This document shows positions 44,820 through 52,285 of a stretch of 64,000 nt of DNA, one piece after another. Below the pieces are notes generated by a model. It had not been told where the DNA came from, did no database searches, and saw nothing but the letters and a program-made list of their open reading frames with translations. This stretch comes from a bacterium (lineage in GTDB: Bacteria; Cyanobacteriota; Vampirovibrionia; Gastranaerophilales; Gastranaerophilaceae): assembly GCA_017941035.1 (NCBI GenBank), contig JAGAXG010000007.1, positions 1 through 64,000 on the forward strand, read 5' to 3'. The translations under genes were made by a program, and so were the position numbers. Numbering within the stretch: position 1 is the stretch's first letter; every line of letters begins with the position of its first letter.

Positions 44820-44852
44820 AAGCGGGTTAAAAATAGTTTTTTTAACCCGCTT
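44820..44852 (-). terminator. Hairpin after the DUF6941-like gene
   Basis: AAGCGGGTTAAA (44820-44831) pairs with TTTAACCCGCTT (44841-44852), with additional A-T pairs inside. Downstream on the minus strand the tract is AT-rich and not a pure T run, so termination may be imperfect. Confidence 0.7.
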
Positions 44853-44888
44853 TCAAAAATCATATTATTTACAAAATCTTTGTTATTT

Positions 44889-45314
44889 CTATTTTTTTGA
44901 CTCTTTTTTTGATGCTTTTTTGTTTCCTTCTTGTTTTTGAGGAACAAGCATTGAAACTACAGGATATTTTCTTGAAATAATTTCTTTACCGTTATCTTCG
45001 ACTATTATTGTCAAATCAGATACACTGTAATCCATGACTATTTTTAAATCATTAGCATAAGCATTATAAACAAAATCTTCGTTTGGAATTTCTACTGTCA
45101 AATCCCCAATTGAAACTTCTTTACCATTATTTGCTTTTGCTTTTATAGCTAACTTATGTTCACCAGCTTTCCAATTCGGACCGCATAATATTGCCAAATC
45201 AAACTTGAATTCTGCCGGCATAGCTACCGTTGTTAACCTATCATAAATATTTATACATGTTAATTTGTTATTCTTAAAAAGAACATTTTCCGCTAAAACT
45301 AAATATTCTGACAT
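44889..45314 (-). CDS. DUF6941-like protein
   Basis: 141 residues, no signal peptide. The pattern MSEYLVLAENVLFKNNKLTC with INIYDRLTTVAMPAEFKFDL and WKAGEHKLAIKAKANNGKEV resembles the DUF6941 family of small beta-rich proteins of unknown function (from memory). The C-terminus is a Lys/Ser tail (KKASKKESKK) that resembles the basic tail of the neighbouring autotransporter. It lies upstream of the autotransporter gene in the same direction, separated by a hairpin. Confidence 0.5.
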   Translation of the reverse strand: MSEYLVLAENVLFKNNKLTCINIYDRLTTVAMPAEFKFDLAILCGPNWKAGEHKLAIKAKANNGKEVSIGDLTVEIPNEDFVYNAYANDLKIVMDYSVSDLTIIVEDNGKEIISRKYPVVSMLVPQKQEGNKKASKKESKK

Positions 45315-45354
45315 TTTTACCTGCTTCCTTTTTTCTTACCAACTACAAAATAAT

Positions 45355-45384
45355 TTTAACATAAAAATATTTTTATAATAAAAT
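45355..45384 (+). promoter_or_regulatory. Possible promoter directly before the SMR gene
   Basis: -35-like TTTAAC (45355-45360) and -10 TAAAAT (45379-45384) with an 18-base spacer; TATAAT also occurs at 45374-45379. The ATG at 45391 is 6 bases downstream. There is no Shine-Dalgarno, as at the other leaderless-type starts. Confidence 0.4.
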
Positions 45385-45390
45385 AAATTT

Positions 45391-45708
45391 ATGGAATGGA
45401 TTTATTTATTAATTGCAGGATTTTTTGAAATAGCTTGGGCTATAGGACTAAAAATGTCTCATGGTTTTACTAATATTTACATGAGTATTTTTACAGTAAT
45501 TGGAATGATTGCAAGTTTTTATTTTTTATCTCTGGCATTAAAAAATATTCCGCTTGGAAGTGCATACGCAATATGGACGGGAATAGGAACTCTCGGAACT
45601 GTTATTCTCGGAGTAATTTTATTTAAAGAACCGATTAGTATTATGAGATTTGTATGCATAGCTTTAATCCTGTTTGGTATAACAGGATTAAAGTTGTTAT
45701 CTGCATAA
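45391..45708 (+). CDS. SMR-family exporter, SugE/Gdx type
   Basis: 105-residue protein with four membrane helices. It aligns by eye with E. coli SugE along its length: WIYLLIAGFFEIAWAIGLKM with the central Glu13, HGFTN, IPLGSAYAIWTGIGTLGTVI and the C-terminal LILFGITGLKLLS. SugE-type (Gdx) proteins export guanidinium ions in exchange for protons; some act on quaternary ammonium compounds. No guanidine riboswitch is seen in the short upstream region. Convergent with the AAA+ gene, with only 3 bases between stops. Confidence 0.9.
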   Translation: MEWIYLLIAGFFEIAWAIGLKMSHGFTNIYMSIFTVIGMIASFYFLSLALKNIPLGSAYAIWTGIGTLGTVILGVILFKEPISIMRFVCIALILFGITGLKLLSA

Positions 45709-45711
45709 TTT

Positions 45712-47253
45712 CTATTTATTAAACCCGATAGGCTTTGTAGTTTTCTTACCTTGCTCTTTAAACCGATTTATCGCGTTTAAGAAATCTTCTTGGTTGATTA
45801 CAGCATTATCCATATCAGAAGGAACAAAAGTCCCGTTTTCCATTTTTTCATAAATTCCAAGACGATTCATCATGTTTTCTCTTGCCATTTTTGAAATAAA
45901 TTTGATATCTCCGCCTACAGCTTTTACATCAAATAATTTGTCTGACAATACATCCATATCAACATCTTTATCTAAAGCTTTACCTGATGTATGAATTTTT
46001 AAAATTTCTTTAATTCCGTCTTTGTCAGGTGCATCTATTTTAATGTGTTTACTAAATCTTTCTGAACGTTTTAGCGCAGAATCCAAAGTTTCATATTTGT
46101 TTGTCAAACCAAGTATAAATACATCATCACCGCTATTATACAAATCAGTTAATGATGTCAAAATTTGATTTACAACTTTAGCTCCGTAAACATCTTTTTC
46201 TCCGCGTTCTTTACCGATTGCATCAATTTCATCTATAACTCCAATGGACGGCTGGTTTTCTTTTAGCGACTGGAAGAAAGCACGTACATTTTCTTCGGAT
46301 TCGCCCACATATTTACTTTCGAATTCCGTACCGCTCATGTACATATAATTTACACCTGCTTCATTTGCTAATGCTCTGCTGATTTCGGTTTTACCGGTTC
46401 CCGGAGGTCCGTATAAAATAAATCCCCTTGTTATATCATCAGCATTATAAGCCGAAGGATATTTTACAGGATATAAAATCCCTTTCTTCAATTCTTCAAT
46501 AGCCTTAGTTTGACCGCCGATTCTTGAAAAATCAATTTTGGAAGGAACTCCCCTTTCCTGCTGAATTTGTTTTGATACAGTTTCAAAATTTAATCTGTTT
46601 ATACTTTTATCAATATCTTTTGAATAATCATAAACCCTTGTAAAAAATTTTGTTTGATTTGACAAATTTGTTTGTGGTTTATCTTTCACATAAAAATGTT
46701 CCCCAATACCGGATGCAGAATCTAAAAACTGAATCAAATTACCATCTTGAACAGAACTACTTTTACCAGGGTCTAAAGAATAATGAGCTCCATTTACCCT
46801 TATGAAAAACTCTTCATTATTAATATTCATTATGTGATTATCACCATCAGTATGTTTAAAAAATACATAATCATGAGTCAATTCTCTGTCCGGAAGATAA
46901 AATTCTCTTTTTATAGGTGACGAAATCTTATTCACATACTTGCGAAACGCAGTTTGTGCTCTGTTAAAATCAGAACCCAACAATATTACATCTCCAAGTT
47001 TAATATTTTGCAATACTTGAGCCAGCCTGTCAGATACAGGAATTTTCAATGCCATTTCTATTGCACTTTTTGCAAGCTCATCCGTACCTTTAAATGATGG
47101 TATAGAACTATTGACAAGCTCTCTTCCATAATAAACATTTGGAAAACTCACTACATTATTCGTACTTTTTAAAATTTCTGTTTTTTGTGCATTATCATTG
47201 TTTTTAGAAATACTGTTCGTATATTTATATCCGCTAATTGATTGTATCTTCAT
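45712..47253 (-). CDS. AAA+ ATPase (FtsH/Cdc48-like core) with novel N-terminus
   Basis: 513 residues from the ATG at 47253; an in-frame TTG at 47274 is less likely because the GGAAGGT ribosome site lies between the two. Residues 1-60 are Asn/Ser/Lys-rich and disordered-looking (MKIQSISGYKYTNSISKNND). A middle domain of ~170 residues is unassigned. The AAA core has Walker A FILYGPPGTGKTEISRALAN, pore-type YMSGTEFESKYVGESEEN, Walker B IGVIDEIDAIGKERG and arginine finger region LKRSERFSKHIKI. There is no membrane helix and no protease domain, so it is not FtsH itself. The neighbouring M3 peptidase has a similar N-terminal leader. Confidence 0.85.
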   Translation of the reverse strand: MKIQSISGYKYTNSISKNNDNAQKTEILKSTNNVVSFPNVYYGRELVNSSIPSFKGTDELAKSAIEMALKIPVSDRLAQVLQNIKLGDVILLGSDFNRAQTAFRKYVNKISSPIKREFYLPDRELTHDYVFFKHTDGDNHIMNINNEEFFIRVNGAHYSLDPGKSSSVQDGNLIQFLDSASGIGEHFYVKDKPQTNLSNQTKFFTRVYDYSKDIDKSINRLNFETVSKQIQQERGVPSKIDFSRIGGQTKAIEELKKGILYPVKYPSAYNADDITRGFILYGPPGTGKTEISRALANEAGVNYMYMSGTEFESKYVGESEENVRAFFQSLKENQPSIGVIDEIDAIGKERGEKDVYGAKVVNQILTSLTDLYNSGDDVFILGLTNKYETLDSALKRSERFSKHIKIDAPDKDGIKEILKIHTSGKALDKDVDMDVLSDKLFDVKAVGGDIKFISKMARENMMNRLGIYEKMENGTFVPSDMDNAVINQEDFLNAINRFKEQGKKTTKPIGFNK

Positions 47254-47428
47254 TTTCTGTTTTACCTTCCCCAAAAACTATTACTACTTTTATAGTAGCA
47301 TCACTGAAACATTTTATTTTGTCAATAGCAAACTACTATATTTGTAACATTTTTTTAAGAATTAATATTTTTTCTATCAAAAAATATTTTAACAAATTTT
47401 AAAGCATTGAAATAATAAGGAGATTTAC

Positions 47429-49141
47429 ATGAAAATATTACCAGTTACAAATTATTCAATTACTAATTACAATAAAAACAAAAACTCAATTAAAAATACT
47501 GAACAAAATGAAACTAATAACAGACTAGAATTTAATTCCGCACCGTCAGAAATCGCAGGACGTGCACAAATTTTAATGACAGGAACACAAAATTCTGAAA
47601 CTAAAAAATTTGAAAAATTAAGAAACGAACTAGCGTCGAAATGTGAACCGGCAATATTAGAACTAAAAAAAGCTGATTGGGATTTTTATACAAATTCAAC
47701 TGATGAGAATATGAGAAAAAGTCAAGAAGCCAATGAAAAATATACTGAAATATTTAGAGATGAAGAAACGTATAAAAAATTCAAAGAAATAGATAAAACA
47801 AAGCTTCCTAAACACGAAGCAATACAACTCAAAGATATTTTAAAAGGTTTTGAAGATGAATTAGGGACAGGAGAAGCATTAAAAGCACTTCGAGATAAAG
47901 AAAGCGAAATTGGGAAAAAATTTAATACCGCCGTAATGAAACTTGACGGGAAAAATGTTTCAAATCTTGAGTTGAATAAAATTTTGGAAACTGAAACAAA
48001 CCCTGAAATAAGAGAAAAAGCATACAATGCACAACTTGAACGTGGAGAACTGATTGTTCAGGATTTAAGAGAATTAGTCAAAATGAGAAATGAATATGCG
48101 AAATCAAAGGGATATGACACATATTTTGACTATATGCTTGAAGTATACGGAACTTCGGCAGAAATGATTAACAAATTGGCAAATGAAATTTTAGATAAAA
48201 GTTCTGAGAATACTAGAACTATATTTTCAAAACAAAATGATGAATTGAAAAATTTCTTTAATACTGACAAACTTGAAAATTATCACTACAAGATTTTATT
48301 AGATTCAAATCCTAAAAAAGAAATTAATGAAATTCTCAAAAATAAAGATGTTGTAGACATTACAAGAAAAATATACTCAGGTATGGGCTACGATATGGAT
48401 AAAATGATGGATGATGGCAAACTGGTTCTCGATTTATATCCTAGAAAAAATAAAAACAGCCACGGTTTTTGTTTTGATATAGATTTTGGGAAAGATGCTA
48501 GAATACTTGCAAACTTATGCAACGATGAAAGTAGTTTAGAAACATTGATGCATGAAATGGGACATGCCGTAAATGCCCTTGGTGTTCCTGCAAATACTCC
48601 ATACTTTGATAAAGACTTTGCATCCGCGACATTTACAGAAGCAATTGCAAAGATGATGGAAGATTTACCAATGAAAGAAGGGACTCTTTCAGAGATTGTA
48701 AGAGATAAGGAACTATTGGGAAAATTCGAAGCTTCATTAAAAGGTTCCAAAGCTTATTGGGTAGGAAGATTTCTTGAAATAATAGAATTTGAACGAGATA
48801 TGTATAAAAATCCTGACCAGGATCTTGCAAAATTATGGCAGGAAAAGCGTGGAAAATATTTGCACAGGGATGTTTCTGCAGACAACGAATGGGCTACTAT
48901 TCCACATTTCATTACTCATCCGGGGTATTATCAAAACTATTTTCGTGCAGAATTGATAGAAGCACAGATTTATAATAAACTTAAACAAGAACTTGGAGAT
49001 ATCACTAAAAATAAAGATACTGCGAAATATTTGGATGAAAATTTATTTAAATATGGTGCTTCAATAGATGAATATGATTTAATTAAACAATTTACCGGCA
49101 AAGAATTTTCAGCAGAAGACTTTGTGAAAAGTTTAGAATAG
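47429..49141 (+). CDS. M3-family oligopeptidase
   Basis: 570 residues. The zinc site is HEMGH at 375-379 (LETLMHEMGHAVNAL) with the third ligand in FTEAIAKMMEDLP, matching M3 peptidases such as oligoendopeptidase F. The mostly helical N-terminal part (KAYNAQLERGELIVQDLREL) is as expected for the family. The first ~55 residues (MKILPVTNYSITNYNKNKNS) are an extra Asn/Lys-rich leader similar in kind to that of the divergent AAA+ ATPase gene. AAGGAGATTTAC precedes the ATG. Probably degrades short peptides. Confidence 0.88.
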   Translation: MKILPVTNYSITNYNKNKNSIKNTEQNETNNRLEFNSAPSEIAGRAQILMTGTQNSETKKFEKLRNELASKCEPAILELKKADWDFYTNSTDENMRKSQEANEKYTEIFRDEETYKKFKEIDKTKLPKHEAIQLKDILKGFEDELGTGEALKALRDKESEIGKKFNTAVMKLDGKNVSNLELNKILETETNPEIREKAYNAQLERGELIVQDLRELVKMRNEYAKSKGYDTYFDYMLEVYGTSAEMINKLANEILDKSSENTRTIFSKQNDELKNFFNTDKLENYHYKILLDSNPKKEINEILKNKDVVDITRKIYSGMGYDMDKMMDDGKLVLDLYPRKNKNSHGFCFDIDFGKDARILANLCNDESSLETLMHEMGHAVNALGVPANTPYFDKDFASATFTEAIAKMMEDLPMKEGTLSEIVRDKELLGKFEASLKGSKAYWVGRFLEIIEFERDMYKNPDQDLAKLWQEKRGKYLHRDVSADNEWATIPHFITHPGYYQNYFRAELIEAQIYNKLKQELGDITKNKDTAKYLDENLFKYGASIDEYDLIKQFTGKEFSAEDFVKSLE

Positions 49142-49154
49142 CATTCCGGAGTAT

Positions 49155-49182
49155 TTGTAAACAAAAAAAATTCTGATATAAT
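49155..49182 (+). promoter_or_regulatory. Promoter for a leaderless cstA message
   Basis: -35 TTGTAA (49155-49160), 16-base spacer, -10 TATAAT (49177-49182). The ATG at 49189 is 6 bases after the -10 box and no Shine-Dalgarno is present. Confidence 0.65.
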
Positions 49183-49188
49183 ATCTGT

Positions 49189-50616
49189 ATGATTACTTTT
49201 ATTATCGGCATTATAATTTTATTTTTAGGATATTTATTTTATTCTCGTTATATTGATAAAATTTTTACACCTGAGAACAAATTAACACCTGCGCATGAAT
49301 TTAAAGATAATGTTGACTACATTCCTATGTCAAAGACAAGAAATGCACTCATTCATTTTCTGAATATAGCCGGAATGGGGCCTATTATTGGAGCGATACA
49401 AGGGATATTGTTTGGTCCGATAGCTTTTATACTAATTCCTATCGGTTGTATATTTGCAGGAAGTGTACATGATTATTTTGCAGGCATGCTTTCTATAAGA
49501 AATCGCGGGGCACAAATCACCGGTTTAATTCAAAAATATTTAGGGAAAAATATTTTCAAGATTTTTATAATTATTGTTGCAATAATGCTTCTTTTACTTG
49601 CAACAGTATTTGTTTATACAGCAGGAGACCTATTTGCAGAACGATTTTTGGGAATTAAAGATTTTGTTATAACAAATCCAAAGTTATTGGTAACATATAT
49701 TGTAATTCTTTCATATTTTGTAATGGCAACTTTGTTCCCGATAGATAAAATCATTGGTAAATTTTACCCAATTTTAGGACTAATGTTGATTTTAGGTACA
49801 AGTTTTGTCCTTATTGGATTTTTTATAAACGGAATTAATTTGCAAAATTTGAGCTTTTCAAATTTAAATATTCATCCAAATAATACACCTTTAATACCTA
49901 TGTTTTTTATGACAGTAAGTTGCGGTTTGTTATCAGGATTTCATTCAACACAAGCAACGATAATTTCAAGAACTGTTGACAAAGAAAAAGACGGAAGACA
50001 AATTTTTTACGGAATGATGTGTATTGAATCATTAATAGCTATGATTTGGGCCGCAGCAGCAATGGATGTGTACAGTACAAATCTTGTTCCAAATAATCTT
50101 ATTGGAACTGTAAATGTAGTCAATATCATTGCAAATAAATTTGTGCCGTTAAATTTAGCTTTTTTAGTAACAATAACAATTATTATTCTTCCTATAACTT
50201 CAGGAGATACCGCACTAAGAGGTTTGAGAATAACAATAGCTGAAGCTTTAAACATTGAGCAAAAGAGCATCATAAAAAGATTAGCTACAGTTATTCCAAT
50301 TATTATTTGCGTATTATTCATACTAATTTGGGCTAAAATTCATACAAATAGCTTTACTTTAATATGGAGATATTTTACATTTTTCAATCAATTAATAGCT
50401 ATTCCGACATTGTGTTGTGCAACTGTATATCTTGCATTAAATAAGAAAAACTTTTTTGTAACCCTTTTACCTGCATTATTTTATGTGTTTATAACAATGT
50501 CTTTTATATTCAGTGAAAAAATAGGTTTTAATTTACCGCTAAAATATGCCGAAATAATCGGACTTATTATAACTGCTATTGTATTATTATTCGTACTAAA
50601 ACATATTAAAACATAA
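49189..50616 (+). CDS. cstA: CstA-family peptide/pyruvate transporter
   Basis: 475-residue inner-membrane protein with about 12-14 hydrophobic helices. The N-terminal region is diagnostic: LGYLFYSRYIDKIFTPENKL, AHEFKDNVDYIPMSKTRNAL, AGMGPIIGAIQGILFGPIAF and SVHDYFAGMLSIRNRGAQI. Members such as E. coli CstA and BtsT take up pyruvate or peptides. It is shorter than E. coli CstA (~700), as many short-form CstA proteins are. It is transcribed from its own promoter, and a hairpin follows. Confidence 0.9.
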   Translation: MITFIIGIIILFLGYLFYSRYIDKIFTPENKLTPAHEFKDNVDYIPMSKTRNALIHFLNIAGMGPIIGAIQGILFGPIAFILIPIGCIFAGSVHDYFAGMLSIRNRGAQITGLIQKYLGKNIFKIFIIIVAIMLLLLATVFVYTAGDLFAERFLGIKDFVITNPKLLVTYIVILSYFVMATLFPIDKIIGKFYPILGLMLILGTSFVLIGFFINGINLQNLSFSNLNIHPNNTPLIPMFFMTVSCGLLSGFHSTQATIISRTVDKEKDGRQIFYGMMCIESLIAMIWAAAAMDVYSTNLVPNNLIGTVNVVNIIANKFVPLNLAFLVTITIIILPITSGDTALRGLRITIAEALNIEQKSIIKRLATVIPIIICVLFILIWAKIHTNSFTLIWRYFTFFNQLIAIPTLCCATVYLALNKKNFFVTLLPALFYVFITMSFIFSEKIGFNLPLKYAEIIGLIITAIVLLFVLKHIKT

Positions 50617-50619
50617 TAA

Positions 50620-50645
50620 AAAAGAAGGTCTTGAAACCTTCTTCT
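50620..50645 (+). terminator. Hairpin terminator after cstA
   Basis: AAGAAGGT (50622-50629) pairs with ACCTTCTT (50636-50643) around CTTGAA, followed by CTTTAT. The T tract is short. Confidence 0.7.
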
Positions 50646-50655
50646 TTATGGAGCG

Positions 50656-50729
50656 TGTAAAGTTTCACTTCAGATGATTATTTGTTTCACTCGAAATGAT
50701 TATTTGTTGGAATTTCATGTGATTATTTT
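50656..50729 (+). mobile_element. IS-end-like tandem repeats (possible IS21-family remnant)
   Basis: Starting at TGTAAAG, three adjacent units share a ~22-base pattern: GTTTCACTTCAGATGATTAT (50662 on), GTTTCACTCGAAATGATTAT (50684 on) and a decayed third unit ending ATGTGATTATTTT (to 50729). Multiple terminal repeats that begin with TGT are a feature of IS21-family ends. No istA/istB genes and no opposite end were found here, so this would be a solo remnant. Confidence 0.4.
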
Positions 50730-50825
50730 ATGTGTAACGATTTTTATTTGAGTAGCTACAATTGAGGTAATTTTTTATAATAAAAATACTTTATACAAAT
50801 ATAGGGAAAGGAAAATATCAGATAA

Positions 50826-51608
50826 ATGAACCTAGTTATTAAAAATCTACTTTTAAAAACAGAAAGGTCATATCTTAAAACAAAAGAATTTTTTAGTACT
50901 AACATACGTCTAAGAATTAAATCAAGCAAAACTCTAGAACGTTCACCTAAAGTTGAAAAATTCACTCATAACAATCCTTATTGTTATTCTTGTAAAACAA
51001 AAGGTGGAGGAGCCGTTGGTTCAATGCCTGATTATTATACAACTAAACGCAAAGTCCATATTGATGCTAAACCTGAATATTGGACAATTGCAAGAAATGG
51101 TCGTGGTAGAGCTGTTAAATGCGATAGGGATACACCTGGAGCTATATATCACCCTTCAGTACCTGCTCATGATGAAATATGGAAAAATTGGTCAGATTAT
51201 TACTTAATCCAAAAAATTTTTGGAGACGGGCAAGGTGCTGGGACTGCTTATGTAAGAGGAGTAGTACTTAAGAGCCTTAAAGATAATCAAACTCGTGGTA
51301 AAGTATTGTTAGAAGCCACTTGCATTGACGGAAAAACTCACCCTGCAGGTTTTTACTATAAACTTGGGTTTAGGCATACCAATGAACAATTTAATATAGA
51401 ATTGGAGAAATGGCTAAAAGAAGGTGGCAAAAAAGAAAATGCCCCATGGTGCCCCGGCAACATGTATCTCCCGAGAGAGAATATAATGCGTTGTCTTAAT
51501 TATGGCAACACAACATATTCACTAAAAGGTAAATTATTGATTAAGGGATATATGTTAAGAAATAAAATATTATATGCTATAGATAATCTTAAAAGTTGTG
51601 ATGTATAA
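50826..51608 (+). CDS. GNAT-like acetyltransferase domain protein
   Basis: 260 residues, family assignment tentative. The central part (AYVRGVVLKSLKDNQTRGKV, then LLEATCIDGKTHPAGFYYKL and GFR) resembles GNAT motifs A/B, where a central strand is followed by a helix and FYxKLGFR. The N-terminus is basic and CYSCKTKGGGAVGS could be a partial zinc motif. WCPGNMYLPRENIMRCL lies near the C-terminus. AAAGGAAAA lies ~14 bases before the ATG, a weak site. It lies in the accessory stretch between an IS-like end and a tRNA gene, so it is probably acquired. Confidence 0.5.
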   Translation: MNLVIKNLLLKTERSYLKTKEFFSTNIRLRIKSSKTLERSPKVEKFTHNNPYCYSCKTKGGGAVGSMPDYYTTKRKVHIDAKPEYWTIARNGRGRAVKCDRDTPGAIYHPSVPAHDEIWKNWSDYYLIQKIFGDGQGAGTAYVRGVVLKSLKDNQTRGKVLLEATCIDGKTHPAGFYYKLGFRHTNEQFNIELEKWLKEGGKKENAPWCPGNMYLPRENIMRCLNYGNTTYSLKGKLLIKGYMLRNKILYAIDNLKSCDV

Positions 51609-51702
51609 TAATTTACAATTAATAACCGTTAAAATATTTACCGACCTTGAAAAAATCTTCCAACCTTTTATAAATTTTGATTAAAATTATATGATTTTTT
51701 GA

Positions 51703-51918
51703 TTTAACGAAACCAATGAAAAATCGTCTCAAGCGTACAAAATACCGGAAAGTTGCAAAATCGCTAAAACTCTTTTGTGGACAGAATTAGGACACAAATG
51801 GGAACAATATAGACTTATTGGTTCAAAAAAAGGACTTTCAGGACTGTTCTATGTTACTATTCGTTGGTTACTTCCAACCGCCAAACCCTTTAACAACAGC
51901 CGATTTGTGGCAAAATAG
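51703..51918 (+). pseudogene. ORF fragment without a start codon
   Basis: An open frame of 71 codons between stops at 51700 and 51916, with protein-like content (SSQAYKIPESCKIAKTLLWT, ELGHKWEQYRLIGS, GLFYVTIRWLLPTAKPFNNS) but no ATG. It looks like the 3' end of a gene whose front is missing, in line with decay of this accessory stretch. Not recognised. Confidence 0.3.
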
Positions 51919-51959
51919 GACTATTAACCGTACAGATACACTGTCCTGAAAAAATACAG

Positions 51960-51977
51960 AGCGGGAGACGAGGCTCG
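51960..51977 (-). repeat. Copy of the tRNA-Gly 3' end (att-like direct repeat)
   Basis: AGCGGGAGACGAGGCTCG (51960-51977) is identical to 52146-52163, the acceptor/T-arm end of tRNA-Gly(GCC), in the same orientation 186 bases away. Duplicated tRNA 3' ends are the usual footprint of tRNA-targeting integrases. No integrase gene is present. Confidence 0.7.
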
Positions 51978-52010
51978 TGTCTTGCTCGCTCGCCATCGAC
52001 GTGTCTGCGC

Positions 52011-52045
52011 TGTTTGCTTTAAGTGGCAAGAGCCACAAGCAAACA
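52011..52045. other. Strong isolated hairpin in the tRNA-adjacent segment
   Basis: TGTTTGCTT (52011-52019) pairs with AAGCAAACA (52037-52045), and inside it GTGGC (52023-52027) pairs with GCCAC (52032-52036), with a 3-base bulge TAA and loop AAGA. It is flanked by GCTCGCTCGC at about 51984 and 52060. The surrounding ~130 bases are clearly more GC-rich than the genome background. It could be a recombination site or a structured RNA. Confidence 0.6.
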
Positions 52046-52104
52046 GGCTTCGCACTTGGCTCGCTCGCGCAACTCGCTAAAAATGCAACTTCTCGCTCTA
52101 TCTT

Positions 52105-52145
52105 CGGCTAATAAAAAGAAGCCCTTTTCAGGACTTCTCTTTATT
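52105..52145 (-). terminator. Terminator of tRNA-Gly(GCC)
   Basis: CTAATAAAAAGAAGCCC pairs with GGACTTCTCTTTATTAG (two mismatches) around TTTTCA. On the minus strand it directly follows the tRNA 3' end and the stem closes in a T-rich stretch. Confidence 0.75.
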
Positions 52146-52217
52146 AGCGGGAGACGAGGCTCGAACTCGCGACATCCTCCTTGGCAAGGAGGCATTCTAC
52201 CACTGAATTACCCCCGC
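52146..52217 (-). tRNA. tRNA-Gly (anticodon GCC)
   Basis: On the minus strand the gene begins GCGGGGGTAATTCAGTGGTA, has the anticodon stem-loop CCTCCTTGCCAAGGAGG with anticodon GCC, T arm GCGAGTTCGAGCCTCGT and acceptor CTCCCGC. The acceptor closes with one G-T pair. Discriminator base is T. CCA is not encoded, so a CCA-adding enzyme is needed. Its 3' end is duplicated at 51960-51977. Confidence 0.96.
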
Positions 52218-52285
52218 ATATTTACGGTACTACTAAATAATACATGCTCAAATTAAAATTGCAAGCACTTTTTTATTTTTAATGA

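Noticed and set aside
50662-50729. Short direct repeats as a CRISPR array
   Set aside because: Units are adjacent with no spacers and there are no cas genes.
52023-52256. 77-codon frame on the plus strand across tRNA-Gly
   Set aside because: It runs antisense through the tRNA and its terminator; no ribosome site and no recognisable protein.
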